Below are positions 47,850-60,547 of a DNA stretch of 64,000 bases, piece by piece. The translations under genes and the position numbers were made by a program. The notes beneath the pieces were generated by a model. That model ran no database searches. It was not told where the DNA came from and was given only the letters and a program-made list of their open reading frames with translations. Source of the DNA: Alkalilacustris brevis (GTDB taxonomy: Bacteria; Pseudomonadota; Alphaproteobacteria; Rhodobacterales; Rhodobacteraceae). The stretch lies in the NCBI RefSeq assembly GCF_003350345.1, contig NZ_QNVJ01000020.1:111683-175682 (forward strand). The letters are read 5' to 3'. Position 1 is the stretch's first letter. Each line of letters begins with the position of its first letter.

Positions 47850-49232
47850 TCAATAGCGGAACTGAACGCTGCGCCGGCGACCGTCGCGCAGATACTCGAC
47901 CTGCCAGAAACGTTCCCGCCCCGCCAGCGCGCGCGCCACATCCTCGGTGCGCTCGATCGTCACGCCGTTGATCGCCAGCAGGATATCACCTCGCCGCAGC
48001 CCCACGCGGGCCGCAAGTTCGCTCGCGGCCACCACGACAACACCTTCCGCGGCAAGCGGCAACCCCATCTCGGCGATTAGGGCAGGGCTGACATTCTCCA
48101 CCACCAGCCCGCGCAAGGCCTGGCCGGCCGGCACGGCAAATGTCCCGCGCGGCGGGGTTTCAGGTGCGACCATCAGCGCAACCCGGGTGCTTTGCATCCG
48201 CCCCTCGCGCAGGTAGTCGACTTCCACTTCCCGGCCCAGGCGGGCGACCGACAGACGGTAGAGCAATTCCGGGGGCGTGTTCACCTCGTCGCCGTCGACT
48301 TCGGTGACGATGTCACCCGGCCGCAGCCCGGCGGCGCGAAAGGGGCTTTGGCGGTGCAGTTCCGCAACCACGACACCAAGCGGGCGCTCCATGCCGAAAC
48401 TCTCGGCCAGCGCGGCATCCACCGCCTGCCCTGTCATCCCCGCCCAGGGGCGCAAGAAACTGTCCTGCCCCGCCTCGGCTTGCTCGACGACGCGCGCTAC
48501 AAGGTCGGACGGCACGGCGAACCCCACCCCCTGCGAGCCGCCCGAGCGAGTCAGGATCGCAGTGTTGACCCCGACCAGCCGGCCCTGCATGTCCACCAGC
48601 GCGCCACCGGAATTGCCCGGATTGATCGCCGCGTCGGTCTGGATGAAATAGCCGCGCCCGCTGCCCAGTGACAGGCCCGAGCGCGCCAGCCCGGAAACGA
48701 TGCCGCCCGACACTGTCTGCCCCACGCCGAACGGATTGCCAATGGCCAGCACCAGATCGCCCACTTCCAGCGGCGGGCCGTCGCGCAATGGCAGGGCGGG
48801 CAGTTCATCGGCCCCTTCCAGGCGCAGCACCGCAAGATCGCTGGCCTCATCGGCCAGGATCACCTCGGCGCCGAACTCGCGCCGGTCGTTGAGCACTACC
48901 CGGATATCCGAGGCATCGCCCACCACATGGTAATTGGAGACAACCAGCCCGTCAGGCCTCAGGATCACGCCCGAGCCAAGCGCATTCTGCACCCGCGGCA
49001 CAAGCTGCCCGTGATCGCGAAACAGCGGGCCGAAGAACGGATCGCCCGCAAAAGGGCTGCGCCGCTCCGCCACGATCCGGCGGGCATAGATATTGACAAC
49101 CGCAGGCGCTGCCGCGCGCACCACCGGCGCATAGCTCAGCGTCACTTCGGATTGCGACCGCGGCACGCGGGTTTCTGGCATGGCTGGCCAGGCCAGCACC
49201 ATGGCGATCAAGGCTGCAATCATCAGGCGCAT
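47850..49232 (-). CDS. DegP/HtrA-family periplasmic serine protease
   Basis: A 460-residue exported protein with signal peptide (about 1-19), trypsin-like domain with His102 (SNYHVVG), Asp132 (ASDLAVLRL) and Ser208 (GNSGGALVD), and two PDZ-like domains. DegP-type proteases and chaperones clear damaged envelope proteins. It lies 154 nt after rplQ; a terminator stands between. It could be DegQ or DegS as well; the two PDZ domains favour DegP/Q. Confidence 0.93.
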   Translation of the reverse strand: MRLMIAALIAMVLAWPAMPETRVPRSQSEVTLSYAPVVRAAAPAVVNIYARRIVAERRSPFAGDPFFGPLFRDHGQLVPRVQNALGSGVILRPDGLVVSNYHVVGDASDIRVVLNDRREFGAEVILADEASDLAVLRLEGADELPALPLRDGPPLEVGDLVLAIGNPFGVGQTVSGGIVSGLARSGLSLGSGRGYFIQTDAAINPGNSGGALVDMQGRLVGVNTAILTRSGGSQGVGFAVPSDLVARVVEQAEAGQDSFLRPWAGMTGQAVDAALAESFGMERPLGVVVAELHRQSPFRAAGLRPGDIVTEVDGDEVNTPPELLYRLSVARLGREVEVDYLREGRMQSTRVALMVAPETPPRGTFAVPAGQALRGLVVENVSPALIAEMGLPLAAEGVVVVAASELAARVGLRRGDILLAINGVTIERTEDVARALAGRERFWQVEYLRDGRRRSVQFRY

Positions 49233-49317
49233 CCCCGCCCCTCCCGTTATCCGTTGCAGCGCAGGATATGCAAAGCGCGCGCCTTGCTTTCAAGCCTGTT
49301 GGCCTGCCCCCGGATAC

Positions 49318-49346
49318 GCGAAAGCCCGCCGCGATGCGGCGGGCTC
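49318..49346 (-). terminator. Terminator after rplQ
   Basis: On the minus strand AGCCCGCCGC-ATC-GCGGCGGGCT is followed by TTCGCG. The perfect 10-bp stem (49323-49332 with 49336-49345) lies 41 nt after the rplQ stop and closes the alpha ribosomal operon. Confidence 0.8.
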
Positions 49347-49386
49347 TTCAAATCCTGGCGTGGCGAGTATCGCCGCGCAACATCTA

Positions 49387-49815
49387 TCAGGCTTCGGTAC
49401 TTTCGGCGGCTCCTTCGGCCTCTTCGCGGGCCAGATCGGCGGCACCCTTGGCCGACGGATCCCGCTCAACCAGCTCGATGATCGCCATCGGCGCCATGTC
49501 GCCATAACGGAAGCCAGCCTTCAGAACGCGGGTATAACCGCCCTGGCGTTCGCCATACCGGGGGCCGAGCACATCGAACAGCTTGGCCACATGGGCATCC
49601 TGCTTGAGCCGCGAAGCGGCCAGACGGCGGGCGTGCAGATCACCGCGCTTGGCCAGGGTGATCAGTTTTTCCACGATCGCGCGCAGTTCCTTGGCCTTGG
49701 GCAGGGTCGTCTTGATCTGCTCATGCTCGATCAGCGAGCCGGCCATGTTGGCGAACATCGCCTTGCGGTGTTCGTGGGTGCGGTTCAGGCGGCGGTAGCC
49801 CTTTGCGTGACGCAT
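49387..49815 (-). CDS. rplQ: Ribosomal protein bL17
   Basis: Large-subunit protein near the tunnel exit. The 142-residue product starts [18 protein letters not shown] and matches the family to about 120; an acidic alanine-rich tail ([12 protein letters not shown]) is added, common in alphaproteobacteria. It is the last gene of the alpha operon, 121 nt after rpoA. Confidence 0.97.
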   Translation of the reverse strand: MRHAKGYRRLNRTHEHRKAMFANMAGSLIEHEQIKTTLPKAKELRAIVEKLITLAKRGDLHARRLAASRLKQDAHVAKLFDVLGPRYGERQGGYTRVLKAGFRYGDMAPMAIIELVERDPSAKGAADLAREEAEGAAESTEA

Positions 49816-49936
49816 GTCAGTCTCCTATCGTCGTGTTTTGCTTTGTCCGGCGGCGCCTGCGTGAACGCCGCTCTCCTTGGGGCGGGTTTGCCCGGATCGT
49901 GATGGGGCGGGCGGCCGAAAGACCGCCCGGCCCCGC

Positions 49937-50953
49937 TTAAAACTGGTCTTCGAAACGCTTGGCCAGGTCTTCGATATTCTCCGGCGGCCAGTCCTCGACA
50001 TCCATGCCCAGATGCAGCCCCATGCCCGAGAGCACTTCCTTGATCTCGTTGAGCGACTTGCGGCCGAAATTCGGGGTGCGCAGCATCTCTGCCTCGGTCT
50101 TCTGGATCAGGTCGCCGATATAGACGATGTTGTCGTTCTTCAGGCAGTTGGCCGAACGCACGCTGAGTTCCAGCTCGTCCACCTTCTTGAGCAGGAGCGG
50201 GTTGAATTCCAGCCCGTCGTCATCGTCCTGGCGGCCGGCAGCTTCCGGCTCGTCGAAGTTGACGAAGATCTGAAGCTGGTCTTGCAGGATCCGCGCGGCA
50301 AAGGCCACGGCATCCTCGGGGCTGACCGAGCCGTCAGTCTCGACGTTCAGCGTCAGCTTGTCATAGTCCAGCACCTGCCCTTCGCGCGTGGGCTGCACGT
50401 CGTACGAGACTTTCCTGACCGGCGAATAGATCGCATCGATCGGGATCAGCCCGATGGGCGCATCCTCAGGGCGGTTCTTGTCGGCCGAGACATACCCGGT
50501 GCCGGTGTTGACGGTCAGTTCGATATAGAGTTCGGCCCCCTCGTCGAGGTGGCAGATCACGTGATCCTTGTTAAGGATCTCGATGCCCGCGCTTTCCGAA
50601 ATGTCGCCCGCCGTCACCACGCCCGGCCCCTTGGCCGAGATGGATAGCCGCTTGGGCCCTTCGACCTCCATGCGGATGGCCACGCCCTTGAGGTTGAGCA
50701 CGATGTCGGTCACATCTTCGCGCACCCCGGCGACCGAGGAAAACTCGTGCACAACATTGTCGATCTGGAGGCTGGTGATCGCTGCCCCCTGGAGCGATGC
50801 CATGAGCACGCGGCGCAGCGCGTTGCCCAGGGTCAGGCCGAAACCCCGCTCAAGCGGCTCGGCAATGATCGTCGCCTTGCGCGACGGATCTGCACCGGGC
50901 TTGATGTCAAGCTGGGTGGGCTTGATCAATTCCTGCCAATTCTTGTGGATCAT
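49937..50953 (-). CDS. rpoA: RNA polymerase alpha subunit
   Basis: A 338-residue alpha subunit, with the assembly domain ([18 protein letters not shown]) and the C-terminal domain near 245-338 ([30 protein letters not shown]), which contacts UP elements and activators. Start [12 protein letters not shown] at 50953 has GGAGGCA 10 nt upstream; an ATG at 50968 is less suitable. It is 131 nt after rpsK. Confidence 0.98.
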   Translation of the reverse strand: MIHKNWQELIKPTQLDIKPGADPSRKATIIAEPLERGFGLTLGNALRRVLMASLQGAAITSLQIDNVVHEFSSVAGVREDVTDIVLNLKGVAIRMEVEGPKRLSISAKGPGVVTAGDISESAGIEILNKDHVICHLDEGAELYIELTVNTGTGYVSADKNRPEDAPIGLIPIDAIYSPVRKVSYDVQPTREGQVLDYDKLTLNVETDGSVSPEDAVAFAARILQDQLQIFVNFDEPEAAGRQDDDDGLEFNPLLLKKVDELELSVRSANCLKNDNIVYIGDLIQKTEAEMLRTPNFGRKSLNEIKEVLSGMGLHLGMDVEDWPPENIEDLAKRFEDQF

Positions 50954-51084
50954 GTGAACTGCCTCCATTCCTGCCGGCCATCCATGTCCAAGATGGCAGA
51001 CGCCCGAGGTCCATCAAATAGTGGAACGGCCACGGCCGCGCCTTGTTCTCAAGGCACGGGCCGCGCCCGCTCCGGTCATCTGTC

Positions 51085-51474
51085 TTACACCCGGCGACGC
51101 TTCGGCGGGCGGCAGCCATTGTGCGCAATCGGCGTAACATCGCGGATCGACGTGATGTTGAAACCGACCGCGGCCAGCGCGCGCAGCGCCGATTCCCGGC
51201 CAGAGCCAGGGCCCTGAACTTCGACTTCCAGGGTCCGCACACCATGCTCCTGGGCTTTCTTGCCCGCATCCTCGGCGGCAAGCTGGGCGGCATAGGGCGT
51301 CGATTTGCGCGACCCCTTGAACCCCATGGTCCCGGCCGAAGACCAGGCAATGGCGTTACCCTGCACATCCGAGATCAGGATCTTGGTGTTGTTGAAGGAC
51401 GAATTCACATGCGCCACACCGGCTGCGATATTCTTGCGCTCTTTGCGCTTGAGGCGGGTCTTGTCACGAGCCAT
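51085..51474 (-). CDS. rpsK: Ribosomal protein uS11
   Basis: A 129-residue small-subunit platform protein with [14 protein letters not shown] and the basic C-terminal RPPKRRRV. It starts 15 nt after rpsM. Confidence 0.98.
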   Translation of the reverse strand: MARDKTRLKRKERKNIAAGVAHVNSSFNNTKILISDVQGNAIAWSSAGTMGFKGSRKSTPYAAQLAAEDAGKKAQEHGVRTLEVEVQGPGSGRESALRALAAVGFNITSIRDVTPIAHNGCRPPKRRRV

Positions 51475-51489
51475 CTTTCCTGCCTTCCC

Positions 51490-51858
51490 TTACTTCTTCT
51501 TGCCGGCAATGGCCTTTGCGGGGCCTTTGCGCGTACGAGCATTGGTGTGAGTGCGCTGACCGCGCACAGGCAGGTTGCGACGATGGCGCAGGCCGCGATA
51601 CGAACCCAAGTCCATCATCCGCTTGATGTTCATCTGGACGTCGCGCCGCAGGTCGCCCTCGACGGTGTAGTTGGCATCGATATGTTCGCGAATGGAGAGC
51701 ACTTCGGCATCCGAAAGCTCGTTCACGCGGCGCGCCGTGTCGACGTTGACGGCCTCGCAGATTGCGGCGGCCGCAGCCGGACCGATGCCATGAATATAGG
51801 TCAGCGCGACGGGAACGCGCTTACCCGTGGGGATGTTTACGCCAGCAATACGTGCCAC
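51490..51858 (-). CDS. rpsM: Ribosomal protein uS13
   Basis: A 122-residue head protein that contacts the P-site tRNA; the tail [14 protein letters not shown] is standard. The start is the GTG at 51858 ([11 protein letters not shown]), with GAGGACT before it. The longer frame to 51906 adds 16 residues without match. It lies 173 nt after adk. Confidence 0.97.
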   Translation of the reverse strand: MARIAGVNIPTGKRVPVALTYIHGIGPAAAAAICEAVNVDTARRVNELSDAEVLSIREHIDANYTVEGDLRRDVQMNIKRMMDLGSYRGLRHRRNLPVRGQRTHTNARTRKGPAKAIAGKKK

Positions 51859-52031
51859 GCGGGAGTCCTCATGTTGCGGTTCCGTACTTCCGGAACCTTT
51901 TTTCACAACTCAGGCCCGAACGCGGGGTCCGGGCCAACTGATCCGCCGGCGCACCGGCGATTCGCAAATTCCGCCTCTGTCAAGACGATTCTATCGCGAG
52001 TTCGCGTCACTATGGGCTTTTGCCCGACGCG

Positions 52032-52687
52032 TCAAGAGCCACCCGGCCCTTCCGACAGGACGCTTGCGATTTCCGCCTCGACGGTATCCGGCGCGGCCAG
52101 TCCGTCGATCTCGGCCAGAAGGCCCTTGGCGTGGTAATACCCCAGCAGCGGTGAGGTCTTCTTGTAATATTCCATCAAGCGCTGGCGCAGGCTTTCCTCG
52201 TTATCGTCGGCGCGGCGTTTCATGTCGGTTCCGCCACAGACATCGCAGACACCGGGCTTTGCCGTCGGGCGGGTCTTGTCGTGATAGACCTCGCCGCAAT
52301 CGCCGCAGGTAAAGCGGCCCGTGATCCGTTCTACCAGCGCGTCATCATCGACCTTCATCTCGATGGCGGCTCCAAGCCGCTTGCCCTTGCTGGCAAGCAA
52401 TGCCTCAAGCGCATCCGCCTGGGCAAGCGTGCGGGGAAACCCGTCGAAAATGAACCCACCGGGCGCGCCGCTTTCCAGCTTTTCCTCGATCAGGCCAATG
52501 ACGATCTCGTCCGTCACCAGCTCGCCACGATCCATCACCTCGGCCACTCGGCGGCCCATCGGCGAGCCGGAGGCACGTGCGTTGCGCAGCATGTCGCCGG
52601 TGGAAAGCTGAACCATGGCGCGTTTCTCGACAAGGCGCCGCGCCTGCGTGCCCTTGCCGGCCCCCGGAGGGCCAAGAAGAATGATAT

Positions 52688-52691
<4 letters not shown>
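52032..52691 (-). CDS. adk: Adenylate kinase
   Basis: A 219-residue kinase (2 ADP = ATP + AMP). P-loop GPPGAGKGT is at about 7-15 and the LID carries four cysteines, CGDC and CDVC, for zinc. It overlaps the secY stop by 4 bp (ATGA), a common arrangement in alphaproteobacteria. Confidence 0.98.
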
Positions 52692-54046
<1,355 letters not shown>

Positions 54047-54149
54047 GCGCTGTCTCTCTTGTCACAGCGCCGCCGAACCGGTTCCCGGTCGGCGGCGCAG
54101 GAAAACCATGAGCGCAGATGTAAGCGGCTTGAACGCCGCCGACAACCGC

Positions 54150-54635
54150 TTATTCGGCGGATGCGCTCTCGGATGCCGCCGGATTGACCGCCAGCTTGCC
54201 GCCAGCGGCCTCGACCGCCGAAACAGCCGAACGAGACGCGCCGGAAACCGAGATTTCCACCTTGGCCTTGAACTCACCCTTGGCCAACACGCGCACACCG
54301 TCACGCTTGCGGCGCAGCAGGCCGGATTCGACCAGCACGTCCTCGGTGATCGGCGCCTTGGTGTCGATCTTTCCGGCGTCGATGAACTTCTGGATCAGGC
54401 CCAGGTTGACCACGGCCCAGGCCTTGCGGTTGGGCTTGGTGAAGCCCCGCTTCGGCAGGCGCTGGTAAAGCGGCATCTGGCCGCCCTCATAGGCGTTGAT
54501 CGCAACACCCGAGCGCGATTTCTGGCCCTTGATGCCGCGGCCTGCGGTCTTACCCTTGCCCGAACCGGGGCCACGGCCGACACGCATACGCTTCTTGGTG
54601 GCGCCGGCGTTATCGCGCAGATCGTTGAGTCTCAT
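54150..54635 (-). CDS. rplO: Ribosomal protein uL15
   Basis: A 161-residue large-subunit protein with [35 protein letters not shown] and an alanine- and serine-rich end. Start 54635 is chosen from the family N terminus; the longer frame to 54686 adds 17 residues. Confidence 0.97.
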   Translation of the reverse strand: MRLNDLRDNAGATKKRMRVGRGPGSGKGKTAGRGIKGQKSRSGVAINAYEGGQMPLYQRLPKRGFTKPNRKAWAVVNLGLIQKFIDAGKIDTKAPITEDVLVESGLLRRKRDGVRVLAKGEFKAKVEISVSGASRSAVSAVEAAGGKLAVNPAASESASAE

Positions 54636-54702
54636 GTCGCTTGCTCCTTCTCCGGATGGACCCCGGAAAGCGACGTCCGGGGTCAACGCGGTTTCAAATG
54701 TC

Positions 54703-54727
54703 CATGGCGCGCAAATCGCGCGCCATG
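54703..54727 (-). repeat. Hairpin between rpmD and rplO
   Basis: CATGGCGCGC and GCGCGCCATG form a perfect 10-bp stem with a 5-nt loop in the 128-nt rpmD-rplO gap. A second inverted repeat, GACCCCGGA / TCCGGGGTC, is at 54659-54684. No clear T run follows, so read-through or processing rather than termination is likely. Confidence 0.6.
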
Positions 54728-54763
54728 TGTTTGCTGGTCGGTCTGATACGGCGTGCGGCGCCG

Positions 54764-54952
54764 TCAGCCGCGCTCTTCGACGATCTGCACCAGATGCCGG
54801 ATCTTGGCGACCATGCCGCGGACCGCGGGCGTGTCTTCCAGCTCGCGGGTGCGGTGCATCTTGTTCAGGCCCAGCCCGATCAGGGTGCGGCGCTGCACGT
54901 CAGGCCGCCGGATCGGCGAACCGATCTGTTTGACGACGATGGTTTTTGCCAT
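54764..54952 (-). CDS. rpmD: Ribosomal protein uL30
   Basis: The 62-residue protein [20 protein letters not shown] with the [20 protein letters not shown] core is typical. It is 12 nt after rpsE and is followed by two inverted repeats. Confidence 0.97.
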   Translation of the reverse strand: MAKTIVVKQIGSPIRRPDVQRRTLIGLGLNKMHRTRELEDTPAVRGMVAKIRHLVQIVEERG

Positions 54953-54964
54953 GTCTTCAGCTCC

Positions 54965-55519
54965 TTACGCTTCAGCCGCTTCGGTTTCCGGCTTGCGCAG
55001 GATCTCGGCCACCTTCTTGCCGCGACGCTGCGCGACCATCCGGGGGCTGTATTCCTTTTTCAGGCCGTCCATCGTGGCGCGGATCATGTTATAGGGGTTC
55101 TGGCTGCCGAGCGACTTGGCAACCACGTCCTGCAGGCCCAGCATCTCGAACACAGCGCGCATCGGACCACCGGCAATGATCCCGGTCCCCGGCACCGCCG
55201 AGCGCATCACCACCTTGCCGGCACCGTGACGGCCCTCGATGTCGTGATGCAGCGTGCGACCATCGCGCAGCGGCACACGGATCATCTGGCGCTTGGCCTG
55301 CTCGGTCGCCTTGCGGATGGCCTCGGGCACTTCCTTGGCCTTGCCCTTGCCGAAACCAACGCGCCCGCGCTGATCGCCAACCACCACGAGCGCGGCAAAG
55401 CCGAAGCGTTTGCCGCCCTTCACGGTTTTCGACACGCGGTTGATCGCCACGAGACGATCGGCGAACTCCGGGGTTTCCTCGCGATCGCGACGGTCCCTGC
55501 GGTTGTCTTCTCTTGCCAT
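54965..55519 (-). CDS. rpsE: Ribosomal protein uS5
   Basis: A 184-residue fidelity protein of the small subunit, with [20 protein letters not shown] and [15 protein letters not shown]. An acidic tail (KPETEAAEA) is added. It is 10 nt after rplR. Confidence 0.98.
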   Translation of the reverse strand: MAREDNRRDRRDREETPEFADRLVAINRVSKTVKGGKRFGFAALVVVGDQRGRVGFGKGKAKEVPEAIRKATEQAKRQMIRVPLRDGRTLHHDIEGRHGAGKVVMRSAVPGTGIIAGGPMRAVFEMLGLQDVVAKSLGSQNPYNMIRATMDGLKKEYSPRMVAQRRGKKVAEILRKPETEAAEA

Positions 55520-55529
55520 TATCGTCTCC

Positions 55530-55889
55530 TCAGAACTTCAGGCCGTTTTCACGGGCGGCATCGGCAAGCGCCTTGACCTTTCCGTGAAACAGGAAGCCGC
55601 CACGATCGAAATAGCATTCCTCGACCCCGGCCGCCTTGGCACGCTCGGCGATGGCCGAGCCGACCTTGGCCGCGGCTTCGGCGTTGTTCTTGCCGACGAC
55701 CCCAAGGCCCGCTTCGAGGCTGGAGGCGGCGGCAAGGGTCACACCCTGCACATCGTCTATCAGCTGCACGCTGATGTTGCGGTTCGAGCGGTGCACCGAA
55801 AGACGCGGGCGCCCGTTCGCCGTTTTCTTCAACTTGTTCCGAACGCGCAGGCGGCGTTTCTGGAACAGATTTCGCTTCGTGTTCGCCAT
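55530..55889 (-). CDS. rplR: Ribosomal protein uL18
   Basis: A 119-residue 5S rRNA-binding protein with [19 protein letters not shown] and the [17 protein letters not shown] end. It is 11 nt after rplF. Confidence 0.98.
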   Translation of the reverse strand: MANTKRNLFQKRRLRVRNKLKKTANGRPRLSVHRSNRNISVQLIDDVQGVTLAAASSLEAGLGVVGKNNAEAAAKVGSAIAERAKAAGVEECYFDRGGFLFHGKVKALADAARENGLKF

Positions 55890-55900
55890 CTTTCGCGCCC

Positions 55901-56434
55901 TTACTTCTTCTTGCCTTCCTTGCGGAAGATATACTCATCCTTGTAGCGGATGCCCTTGCCCTTGTAGGGTTCGGGCGCGCGCCACTCGCGGATATTCGCC
56001 GCAACCTGGCCGACAAGCTGCTGGTCTGACCCTTCGATGAGCACTTCGGTCTGCTTCGGGGTCGTGACGGTCACGCCCTGCGGCACCTCGAAGCTGACCT
56101 CGTGGCTGTAGCCCAGCGACAGTTTGAGCGTGTTGCCCTGCATCGCGGCGCGATAGCCGACACCGTTGAGTTCCAGCTCACGCTTGAAGCCGTCGGTCAC
56201 ACCCTGCACCAGGTTGGCAACCATCGTCCGGCTCATGCCCCACTGTTCGCGCGCGCGCTTGTCATTGCCGCGCGGCTTGACGGTGATGACATTGCCATCC
56301 AGCGTGATCTGCACATCGTCGGTCGCCGTGAAGCTTCGGGTGCCTTTCGGCCCCTTCACCTCGACGGTCTGGCCGGACACCGTGGCGCTGACCCCTGAGG
56401 GCAGCTCAACCGGCTTTTTCCCAATACGAGACAT
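55901..56434 (-). CDS. rplF: Ribosomal protein uL6
   Basis: The 177-residue product begins [19 protein letters not shown] and contains the two-fold repeat with GPKGT and the [11 protein letters not shown] segment; the end [20 protein letters not shown] is normal. It follows rpsH by 11 nt. Confidence 0.98.
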   Translation of the reverse strand: MSRIGKKPVELPSGVSATVSGQTVEVKGPKGTRSFTATDDVQITLDGNVITVKPRGNDKRAREQWGMSRTMVANLVQGVTDGFKRELELNGVGYRAAMQGNTLKLSLGYSHEVSFEVPQGVTVTTPKQTEVLIEGSDQQLVGQVAANIREWRAPEPYKGKGIRYKDEYIFRKEGKKK

Positions 56435-56445
56435 TCCAGCCCTCC

Positions 56446-56838
56446 TCAGAATACCTGGCAGAGCACTTCGCCGCCAACATTGGCGGCTCGCGCTGCTGCG
56501 TCCGACATCACGCCCTTGGGCGTCGAGACGACCGAAACACCAAGACCGTTGCGCACTTCGGGGATTTCCTTGACCCCGGCATAGACGCGGCGGCCCGGCT
56601 TGGAAATCCGCTTGAGTTCGCGGATCACCGGCACGCCATCATGGTATTTCAGGCTGATCTCCAGCTCGGGGTGACCGCGCTCGTCCGTGGCATGCTCATA
56701 GCCACGAATGTAGCCTTCCTCGAGCAGCACATCGAGCACCCAGGCCCGAAGTTTCGAAGCCGGCGTACGGACAGTGGATTTGCCACGCATCTGCGCATTA
56801 CGAATGCGCGTCAGCATATCGGCGAGAGGATCGTTCAT
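56446..56838 (-). CDS. rpsH: Ribosomal protein uS8
   Basis: A 130-residue 16S rRNA-binding protein that can also repress the spc operon in other bacteria. [15 protein letters not shown] and [19 protein letters not shown] are typical. It is 14 nt after rpsN. Confidence 0.98.
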   Translation of the reverse strand: MNDPLADMLTRIRNAQMRGKSTVRTPASKLRAWVLDVLLEEGYIRGYEHATDERGHPELEISLKYHDGVPVIRELKRISKPGRRVYAGVKEIPEVRNGLGVSVVSTPKGVMSDAAARAANVGGEVLCQVF

Positions 56839-56852
56839 GTGACCTGTCCTCC

Positions 56853-57158
56853 TTACCAGCTCGACTTGACCATGCCGGGAACCTGGCCATAGGAGGCCAT
56901 ATCCCGCAGCGCGATCCGCGAAATCTTGAGTTTGCGATAATACGCCTTCGGACGCCCCGAAACCTGACAGCGGTTGTGCAGGCGAGTGCGTGAAGAATTG
57001 CGCGGCAGTTGCGCAAGCTTCAGATGCGCCTTGAAGCGCTCTTCCATCGGGCGATTCTCGTCGGCGGCGATTGCCTTGAGCTCGGCACGTTTGGCGGCGT
57101 ATTTCGCCACCATGCGCTGACGCTTCTTCTCGCGCTCGACCATTGCTTTCTTAGCCAT
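56853..57158 (-). CDS. rpsN: Ribosomal protein uS14, long form without zinc cysteines
   Basis: The 101-residue product has no CxxC pair, the C-minus type usual in Proteobacteria. [18 protein letters not shown] and the end PGMVKSSW are standard. It is 19 nt after rplE. Confidence 0.98.
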   Translation of the reverse strand: MAKKAMVEREKKRQRMVAKYAAKRAELKAIAADENRPMEERFKAHLKLAQLPRNSSRTRLHNRCQVSGRPKAYYRKLKISRIALRDMASYGQVPGMVKSSW

Positions 57159-57177
57159 GTTCAGTCTCCCTCCCGCG

Positions 57178-57738
57178 TCAGCCGTTGATGGGCATGTTGA
57201 AATGCTTCAACAGCGCCTTCGCTTCCGCGTCGGTGTTCGCGGTGGTGCAAATGATCACGTCCATCCCCCAGATCTCGTCGACCTGGTCATAGTTGATCTC
57301 GGGGAAAACGATGTGTTCCTTGATGCCGAGTGCGTAATTCCCGCGCCCGTCGAACGACGTGGCCTTCAGGCCGCGGAAGTCGCGCACACGCGGCAGCGCC
57401 ACGGTGACCAGGCGATCAAGGAATTCGTACATCCGATCACCGCGCAGGGTGACTTTCACGCCAACGGGCATACCCTCGCGCAGGCGGAAGCCGGCGATCG
57501 AGTTGCGCGCCTTGGTGATGATCGGCTTCTGCCCGGCGATGGCAGCCAGATCGGCCTCGGCCGACTTGATCTTCTTCGAGTCCTTGACGGCCTCGCCGAT
57601 GCCCATGTTCAGAACGATCTTCTCAAGCTTGGGCAGCTCCATGACGTTCTTGTAGCCGAATTCCTCGCGCATCGCGTCGCGGATGGTGTCGCGATACAGC
57701 GCGCGCAGGCGCGGGGTGTATGTTGCAGTATCAAGCAT
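57178..57738 (-). CDS. rplE: Ribosomal protein uL5
   Basis: A 186-residue 5S rRNA-binding protein of the central protuberance. [18 protein letters not shown] and [16 protein letters not shown] are typical. It starts on the last base of rplX. Confidence 0.98.
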   Translation of the reverse strand: MLDTATYTPRLRALYRDTIRDAMREEFGYKNVMELPKLEKIVLNMGIGEAVKDSKKIKSAEADLAAIAGQKPIITKARNSIAGFRLREGMPVGVKVTLRGDRMYEFLDRLVTVALPRVRDFRGLKATSFDGRGNYALGIKEHIVFPEINYDQVDEIWGMDVIICTTANTDAEAKALLKHFNMPING

Positions 57739-58043
57739 CAGATCACCTCCCCGGTCGATTTGGCGAAGCGAACCTTCTTGCCGTCTTCCTCACGGAAGCC
57801 AACGCGAGTGGCCTTGCCGTCCTTGTCCATCAGCGCAAGATTCGACAGGTCAATCGGCATGGCCTGCGGGATGCGCCCGCCCTGGCTGGTCTGGCTTTGC
57901 TTCGTGTGCCGGATCGAAACATTGATCCCGTCCACGACGGCTTTGTTTTCCTTGGGCATCACCTGAGTGATCGCGCCTTGCTTGCCCTTGTCCTTGCCGG
58001 CAAGCACGATCACCTTGTCGCCCTTTTTCAGCTTCGCAGCCAT
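57738..58043 (-). CDS. rplX: Ribosomal protein uL24
   Basis: A 101-residue protein with a KOW motif ([21 protein letters not shown]) that helps start 50S assembly. It overlaps both rplN and rplE by one base. Confidence 0.98.
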   Translation of the reverse strand: MAAKLKKGDKVIVLAGKDKGKQGAITQVMPKENKAVVDGINVSIRHTKQSQTSQGGRIPQAMPIDLSNLALMDKDGKATRVGFREEDGKKVRFAKSTGEVI

Positions 58044-58411
58044 CAGAGCACCTCCGGCGCCAGCGAAATGATCTTCATGAAGTTCTTCGCACGCAGCTCA
58101 CGCACAACCGGCCCGAAGATACGGGTGCCCAGAGGCTCGCCGGCGTTGTTGAGAATGACGGCTGCGTTGCGGTCGAAACGGATTGCGGTGCCGTCTTCGC
58201 GGCGCACTTCCTTGGCGGTACGCACGACGACGGCCTTGCGCACGTCGCCTTTCTTCACGCGACCGCGCGGGATGGCTTCCTTGACCGACACCACGATGAT
58301 GTCACCCACCGAAGCGTAGCGTCGCTTGGACCCACCCAGGACCTTGATGCACTGAACCCGGCGAGCACCGGAGTTGTCAGCGACATCCAGATTGGTCTGC
58401 ATCTGGATCAT
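58043..58411 (-). CDS. rplN: Ribosomal protein uL14
   Basis: A 122-residue intersubunit bridge protein. It begins [18 protein letters not shown], and [19 protein letters not shown] follows. It is 63 nt after rpsQ. Confidence 0.98.
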   Translation of the reverse strand: MIQMQTNLDVADNSGARRVQCIKVLGGSKRRYASVGDIIVVSVKEAIPRGRVKKGDVRKAVVVRTAKEVRREDGTAIRFDRNAAVILNNAGEPLGTRIFGPVVRELRAKNFMKIISLAPEVL

Positions 58412-58474
58412 TTGGTTTCTCCCGACCTTTGGGAACGCGTCCCAGGGTTTCGATCAAACCGGAATGTGGTTGCC

Positions 58475-58705
58475 TTAGTTGGCGACCACCTCCCAGCGTT
58501 TGTGCTTTGAGACCGGCGCGCATTCCTGAATGCGGACAGTATCGCCGATCTTGAACTGGTTCTGTGCGTCATGAGCACGATATTTCTTCGTGCTGCGCAC
58601 CGTCTTCTTCATCGCGGGGTGCGTGAAGCGGCGCTCGACCAGGACAGTGACGGTCTGGTCGTTCTTGTCGCTCGTCACCTTGCCTTGCAGTATGCGCTTG
58701 GGCAT
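58475..58705 (-). CDS. rpsQ: Ribosomal protein uS17
   Basis: A 76-residue OB-fold 16S rRNA-binding protein: [19 protein letters not shown] and [20 protein letters not shown]. It is 11 nt after rpmC. Confidence 0.98.
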   Translation of the reverse strand: MPKRILQGKVTSDKNDQTVTVLVERRFTHPAMKKTVRSTKKYRAHDAQNQFKIGDTVRIQECAPVSKHKRWEVVAN

Positions 58706-58716
58706 GTGCGTGCTCC

Positions 58717-58920
58717 TCAGTTCGCCGCCGCTTCAGCGGCTTTTTGGTTCAGGATCGTCTTGACGCGCGCAACATCGCGGCGCACCGTGCGCATCCGCGC
58801 GGTGTTTTCAAGCTGGTTCGTCGCCTTCTGGAAGCGCAGGTTGAACGCTTCCTTTTTCAGAGACAGCAGCTGATCACGCAGCTCGTCAGGCGTCTTGTTT
58901 CTCAGTTCATCGGCGTTCAT
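58717..58920 (-). CDS. rpmC: Ribosomal protein uL29
   Basis: A 67-residue helical protein near the tunnel exit, where trigger factor and SRP bind. The start at 58920 ([10 protein letters not shown]) is preferred to 58926 because GAGAGGAA is then 8 nt away, while 58926 leaves no spacing. The gap upstream to rplP is about 100 nt and carries a GC-rich imperfect stem (58990-59016). Confidence 0.95.
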   Translation of the reverse strand: MNADELRNKTPDELRDQLLSLKKEAFNLRFQKATNQLENTARMRTVRRDVARVKTILNQKAAEAAAN

Positions 58921-59025
58921 CGCCATTTCCTCTCATCAGAAGTCGCCGGACCTGCACGCAGCCTGCCGACGCTTTTCCAACAAATACATCAGAGCCCCGG
59001 CACAGGCGGGGCCCTGACGAAATCC

Positions 59026-59439
59026 TTACCAGTCCTCGCGGACGATGACCCGTGTCTTGACGGGCAGCTTCATCGCGGCCAGACGGAGCGCTTCTCTTGC
59101 CACAGTTTCACCCACCCCGTCAATCTCGAACATGACGCGGCCGGGCTTGACCTTGGCGGCCCAGAAATCGACTGACCCCTTGCCCTTCCCCATCCGCACT
59201 TCGGTCGGCTTCGACGTGACCGGCGTGTCGGGGAAGATACGGATCCAGACACGGCCCTGACGCTTCATGTGGCGGGTCATGGCGCGGCGCGCGGCCTCAA
59301 TCTGGCGGGCAGTGATGCGCTCGGGCTCCACCGCCTTGAGGCCGTATGTGCCAAAGTTCAGGTCGAACCCGCCCTTGGCTTCGCCCTTGATCCGGCCCTT
59401 GTGCAGCTTGCGGAACTTTGTCCGTTTCGGTTGCAGCAT
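59026..59439 (-). CDS. rplP: Ribosomal protein uL16
   Basis: A 137-residue protein near the A site and the GTPase centre: [19 protein letters not shown] and [19 protein letters not shown]. It is 21 nt after rpsC. Confidence 0.98.
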   Translation of the reverse strand: MLQPKRTKFRKLHKGRIKGEAKGGFDLNFGTYGLKAVEPERITARQIEAARRAMTRHMKRQGRVWIRIFPDTPVTSKPTEVRMGKGKGSVDFWAAKVKPGRVMFEIDGVGETVAREALRLAAMKLPVKTRVIVREDW

Positions 59440-59460
59440 CTTTTCTCTCCTGCCGTCGGA

Positions 59461-60162
59461 TCAGCGACGCGGGCGCTGGGCGCCGCCGCTGTCCTGGAGT
59501 TCCTGATGGCGGCGGTCACGAGCCTGCGGGTCATGCTCCATGATCTCGCCCTTGAAGATCCAGACCTTGATCCCGATGATCCCGTAAGGCGTCTTCGCCT
59601 CGGCCAGCGCGTAATCGATATCGGCGCGCAGGGTGTGCAGCGGCACGCGCCCTTCGCGATACCATTCGGTCCGCGCAATCTCGGCGCCGCCCAGACGGCC
59701 CGCCACGTTCACCCGGATGCCCAGGGCCCCCATGCGCATGGCGTTCTGCACGGAACGCTTCATCGCACGACGGAACGAAACCCGCCGCTCAAGCTGCTGC
59801 GCAATCGAGTCTGCCACAAGTGCGGCATCCAGCTCAGGCTTGCGCACCTCGACGATATTCAGGTGCAGCTCGCTGTCGGTGATGTTGGCAAGCTTCTTGC
59901 GCAGCGTCTCGATATCGGCGCCCTTCTTGCCGATGATCACGCCGGGGCGCGCGGTGTGGATCGTCACGCGGCACTTCTTGTGCGGGCGTTCGATGATCAC
60001 GCGGCTGACGCCGGCCTGCTTGCATTCCTTCTGGATGAACTCACGAATCTTCAAGTCTTCCAGAAGAAGGTCGCCGAAATCCTTGGAGTCGGCGAACCAG
60101 CGGCTGTCCCAGGTGCGGTTGACCTGCAGGCGCATACCGATCGGATTGACCTTATGACCCAT
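59461..60162 (-). CDS. rpsC: Ribosomal protein uS3
   Basis: A 233-residue protein at the mRNA entry, with a KH domain containing [19 protein letters not shown]. The C-terminal tail ends in basic residues (GGAQRPRR). It overlaps rplV by one base. Confidence 0.98.
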   Translation of the reverse strand: MGHKVNPIGMRLQVNRTWDSRWFADSKDFGDLLLEDLKIREFIQKECKQAGVSRVIIERPHKKCRVTIHTARPGVIIGKKGADIETLRKKLANITDSELHLNIVEVRKPELDAALVADSIAQQLERRVSFRRAMKRSVQNAMRMGALGIRVNVAGRLGGAEIARTEWYREGRVPLHTLRADIDYALAEAKTPYGIIGIKVWIFKGEIMEHDPQARDRRHQELQDSGGAQRPRR

Positions 60163-60542
60163 TACGCTTGCTCCTCGACTTGCCGCACCGTGATGGTGAG
60201 TTCCGAAAACGGCTTCATGATCTTGCCGAACCGGCCACGGGCACGCGGGCGCCCGCGCTTCATCACCATGTTCTTGCCCACCCAGGCTTCGGCGACGACC
60301 AGGTCATCAACATCGAGCCCGTGGTTGTTCTCGGCATTGGCAATTGCCGACTGAAGGCATTTCTTGACGTCGCCAGCAATGCGACGCTTTGAAAAGGTCA
60401 GGTCGCTGAGCGCCTTTTCGACCTTCTTGCCGCGGATCATGGCAGCGACGAGGTTGAGCTTCTGCGGCGAGGTGCGCAACATGCGCGTCTTCGCCATTGC
60501 CTCGTTCTCGGCCACGCGGCGCGGGTTCTTTTCCTTGCCCAT
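60162..60542 (-). CDS. rplV: Ribosomal protein uL22
   Basis: A 126-residue protein with the tunnel-lining beta hairpin, [19 protein letters not shown]. The normal family N terminus is [16 protein letters not shown]; the first 16 residues extend it. It is 5 nt after rpsS. Confidence 0.97.
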   Translation of the reverse strand: MGKEKNPRRVAENEAMAKTRMLRTSPQKLNLVAAMIRGKKVEKALSDLTFSKRRIAGDVKKCLQSAIANAENNHGLDVDDLVVAEAWVGKNMVMKRGRPRARGRFGKIMKPFSELTITVRQVEEQA

Positions 60543-60547
60543 GACGC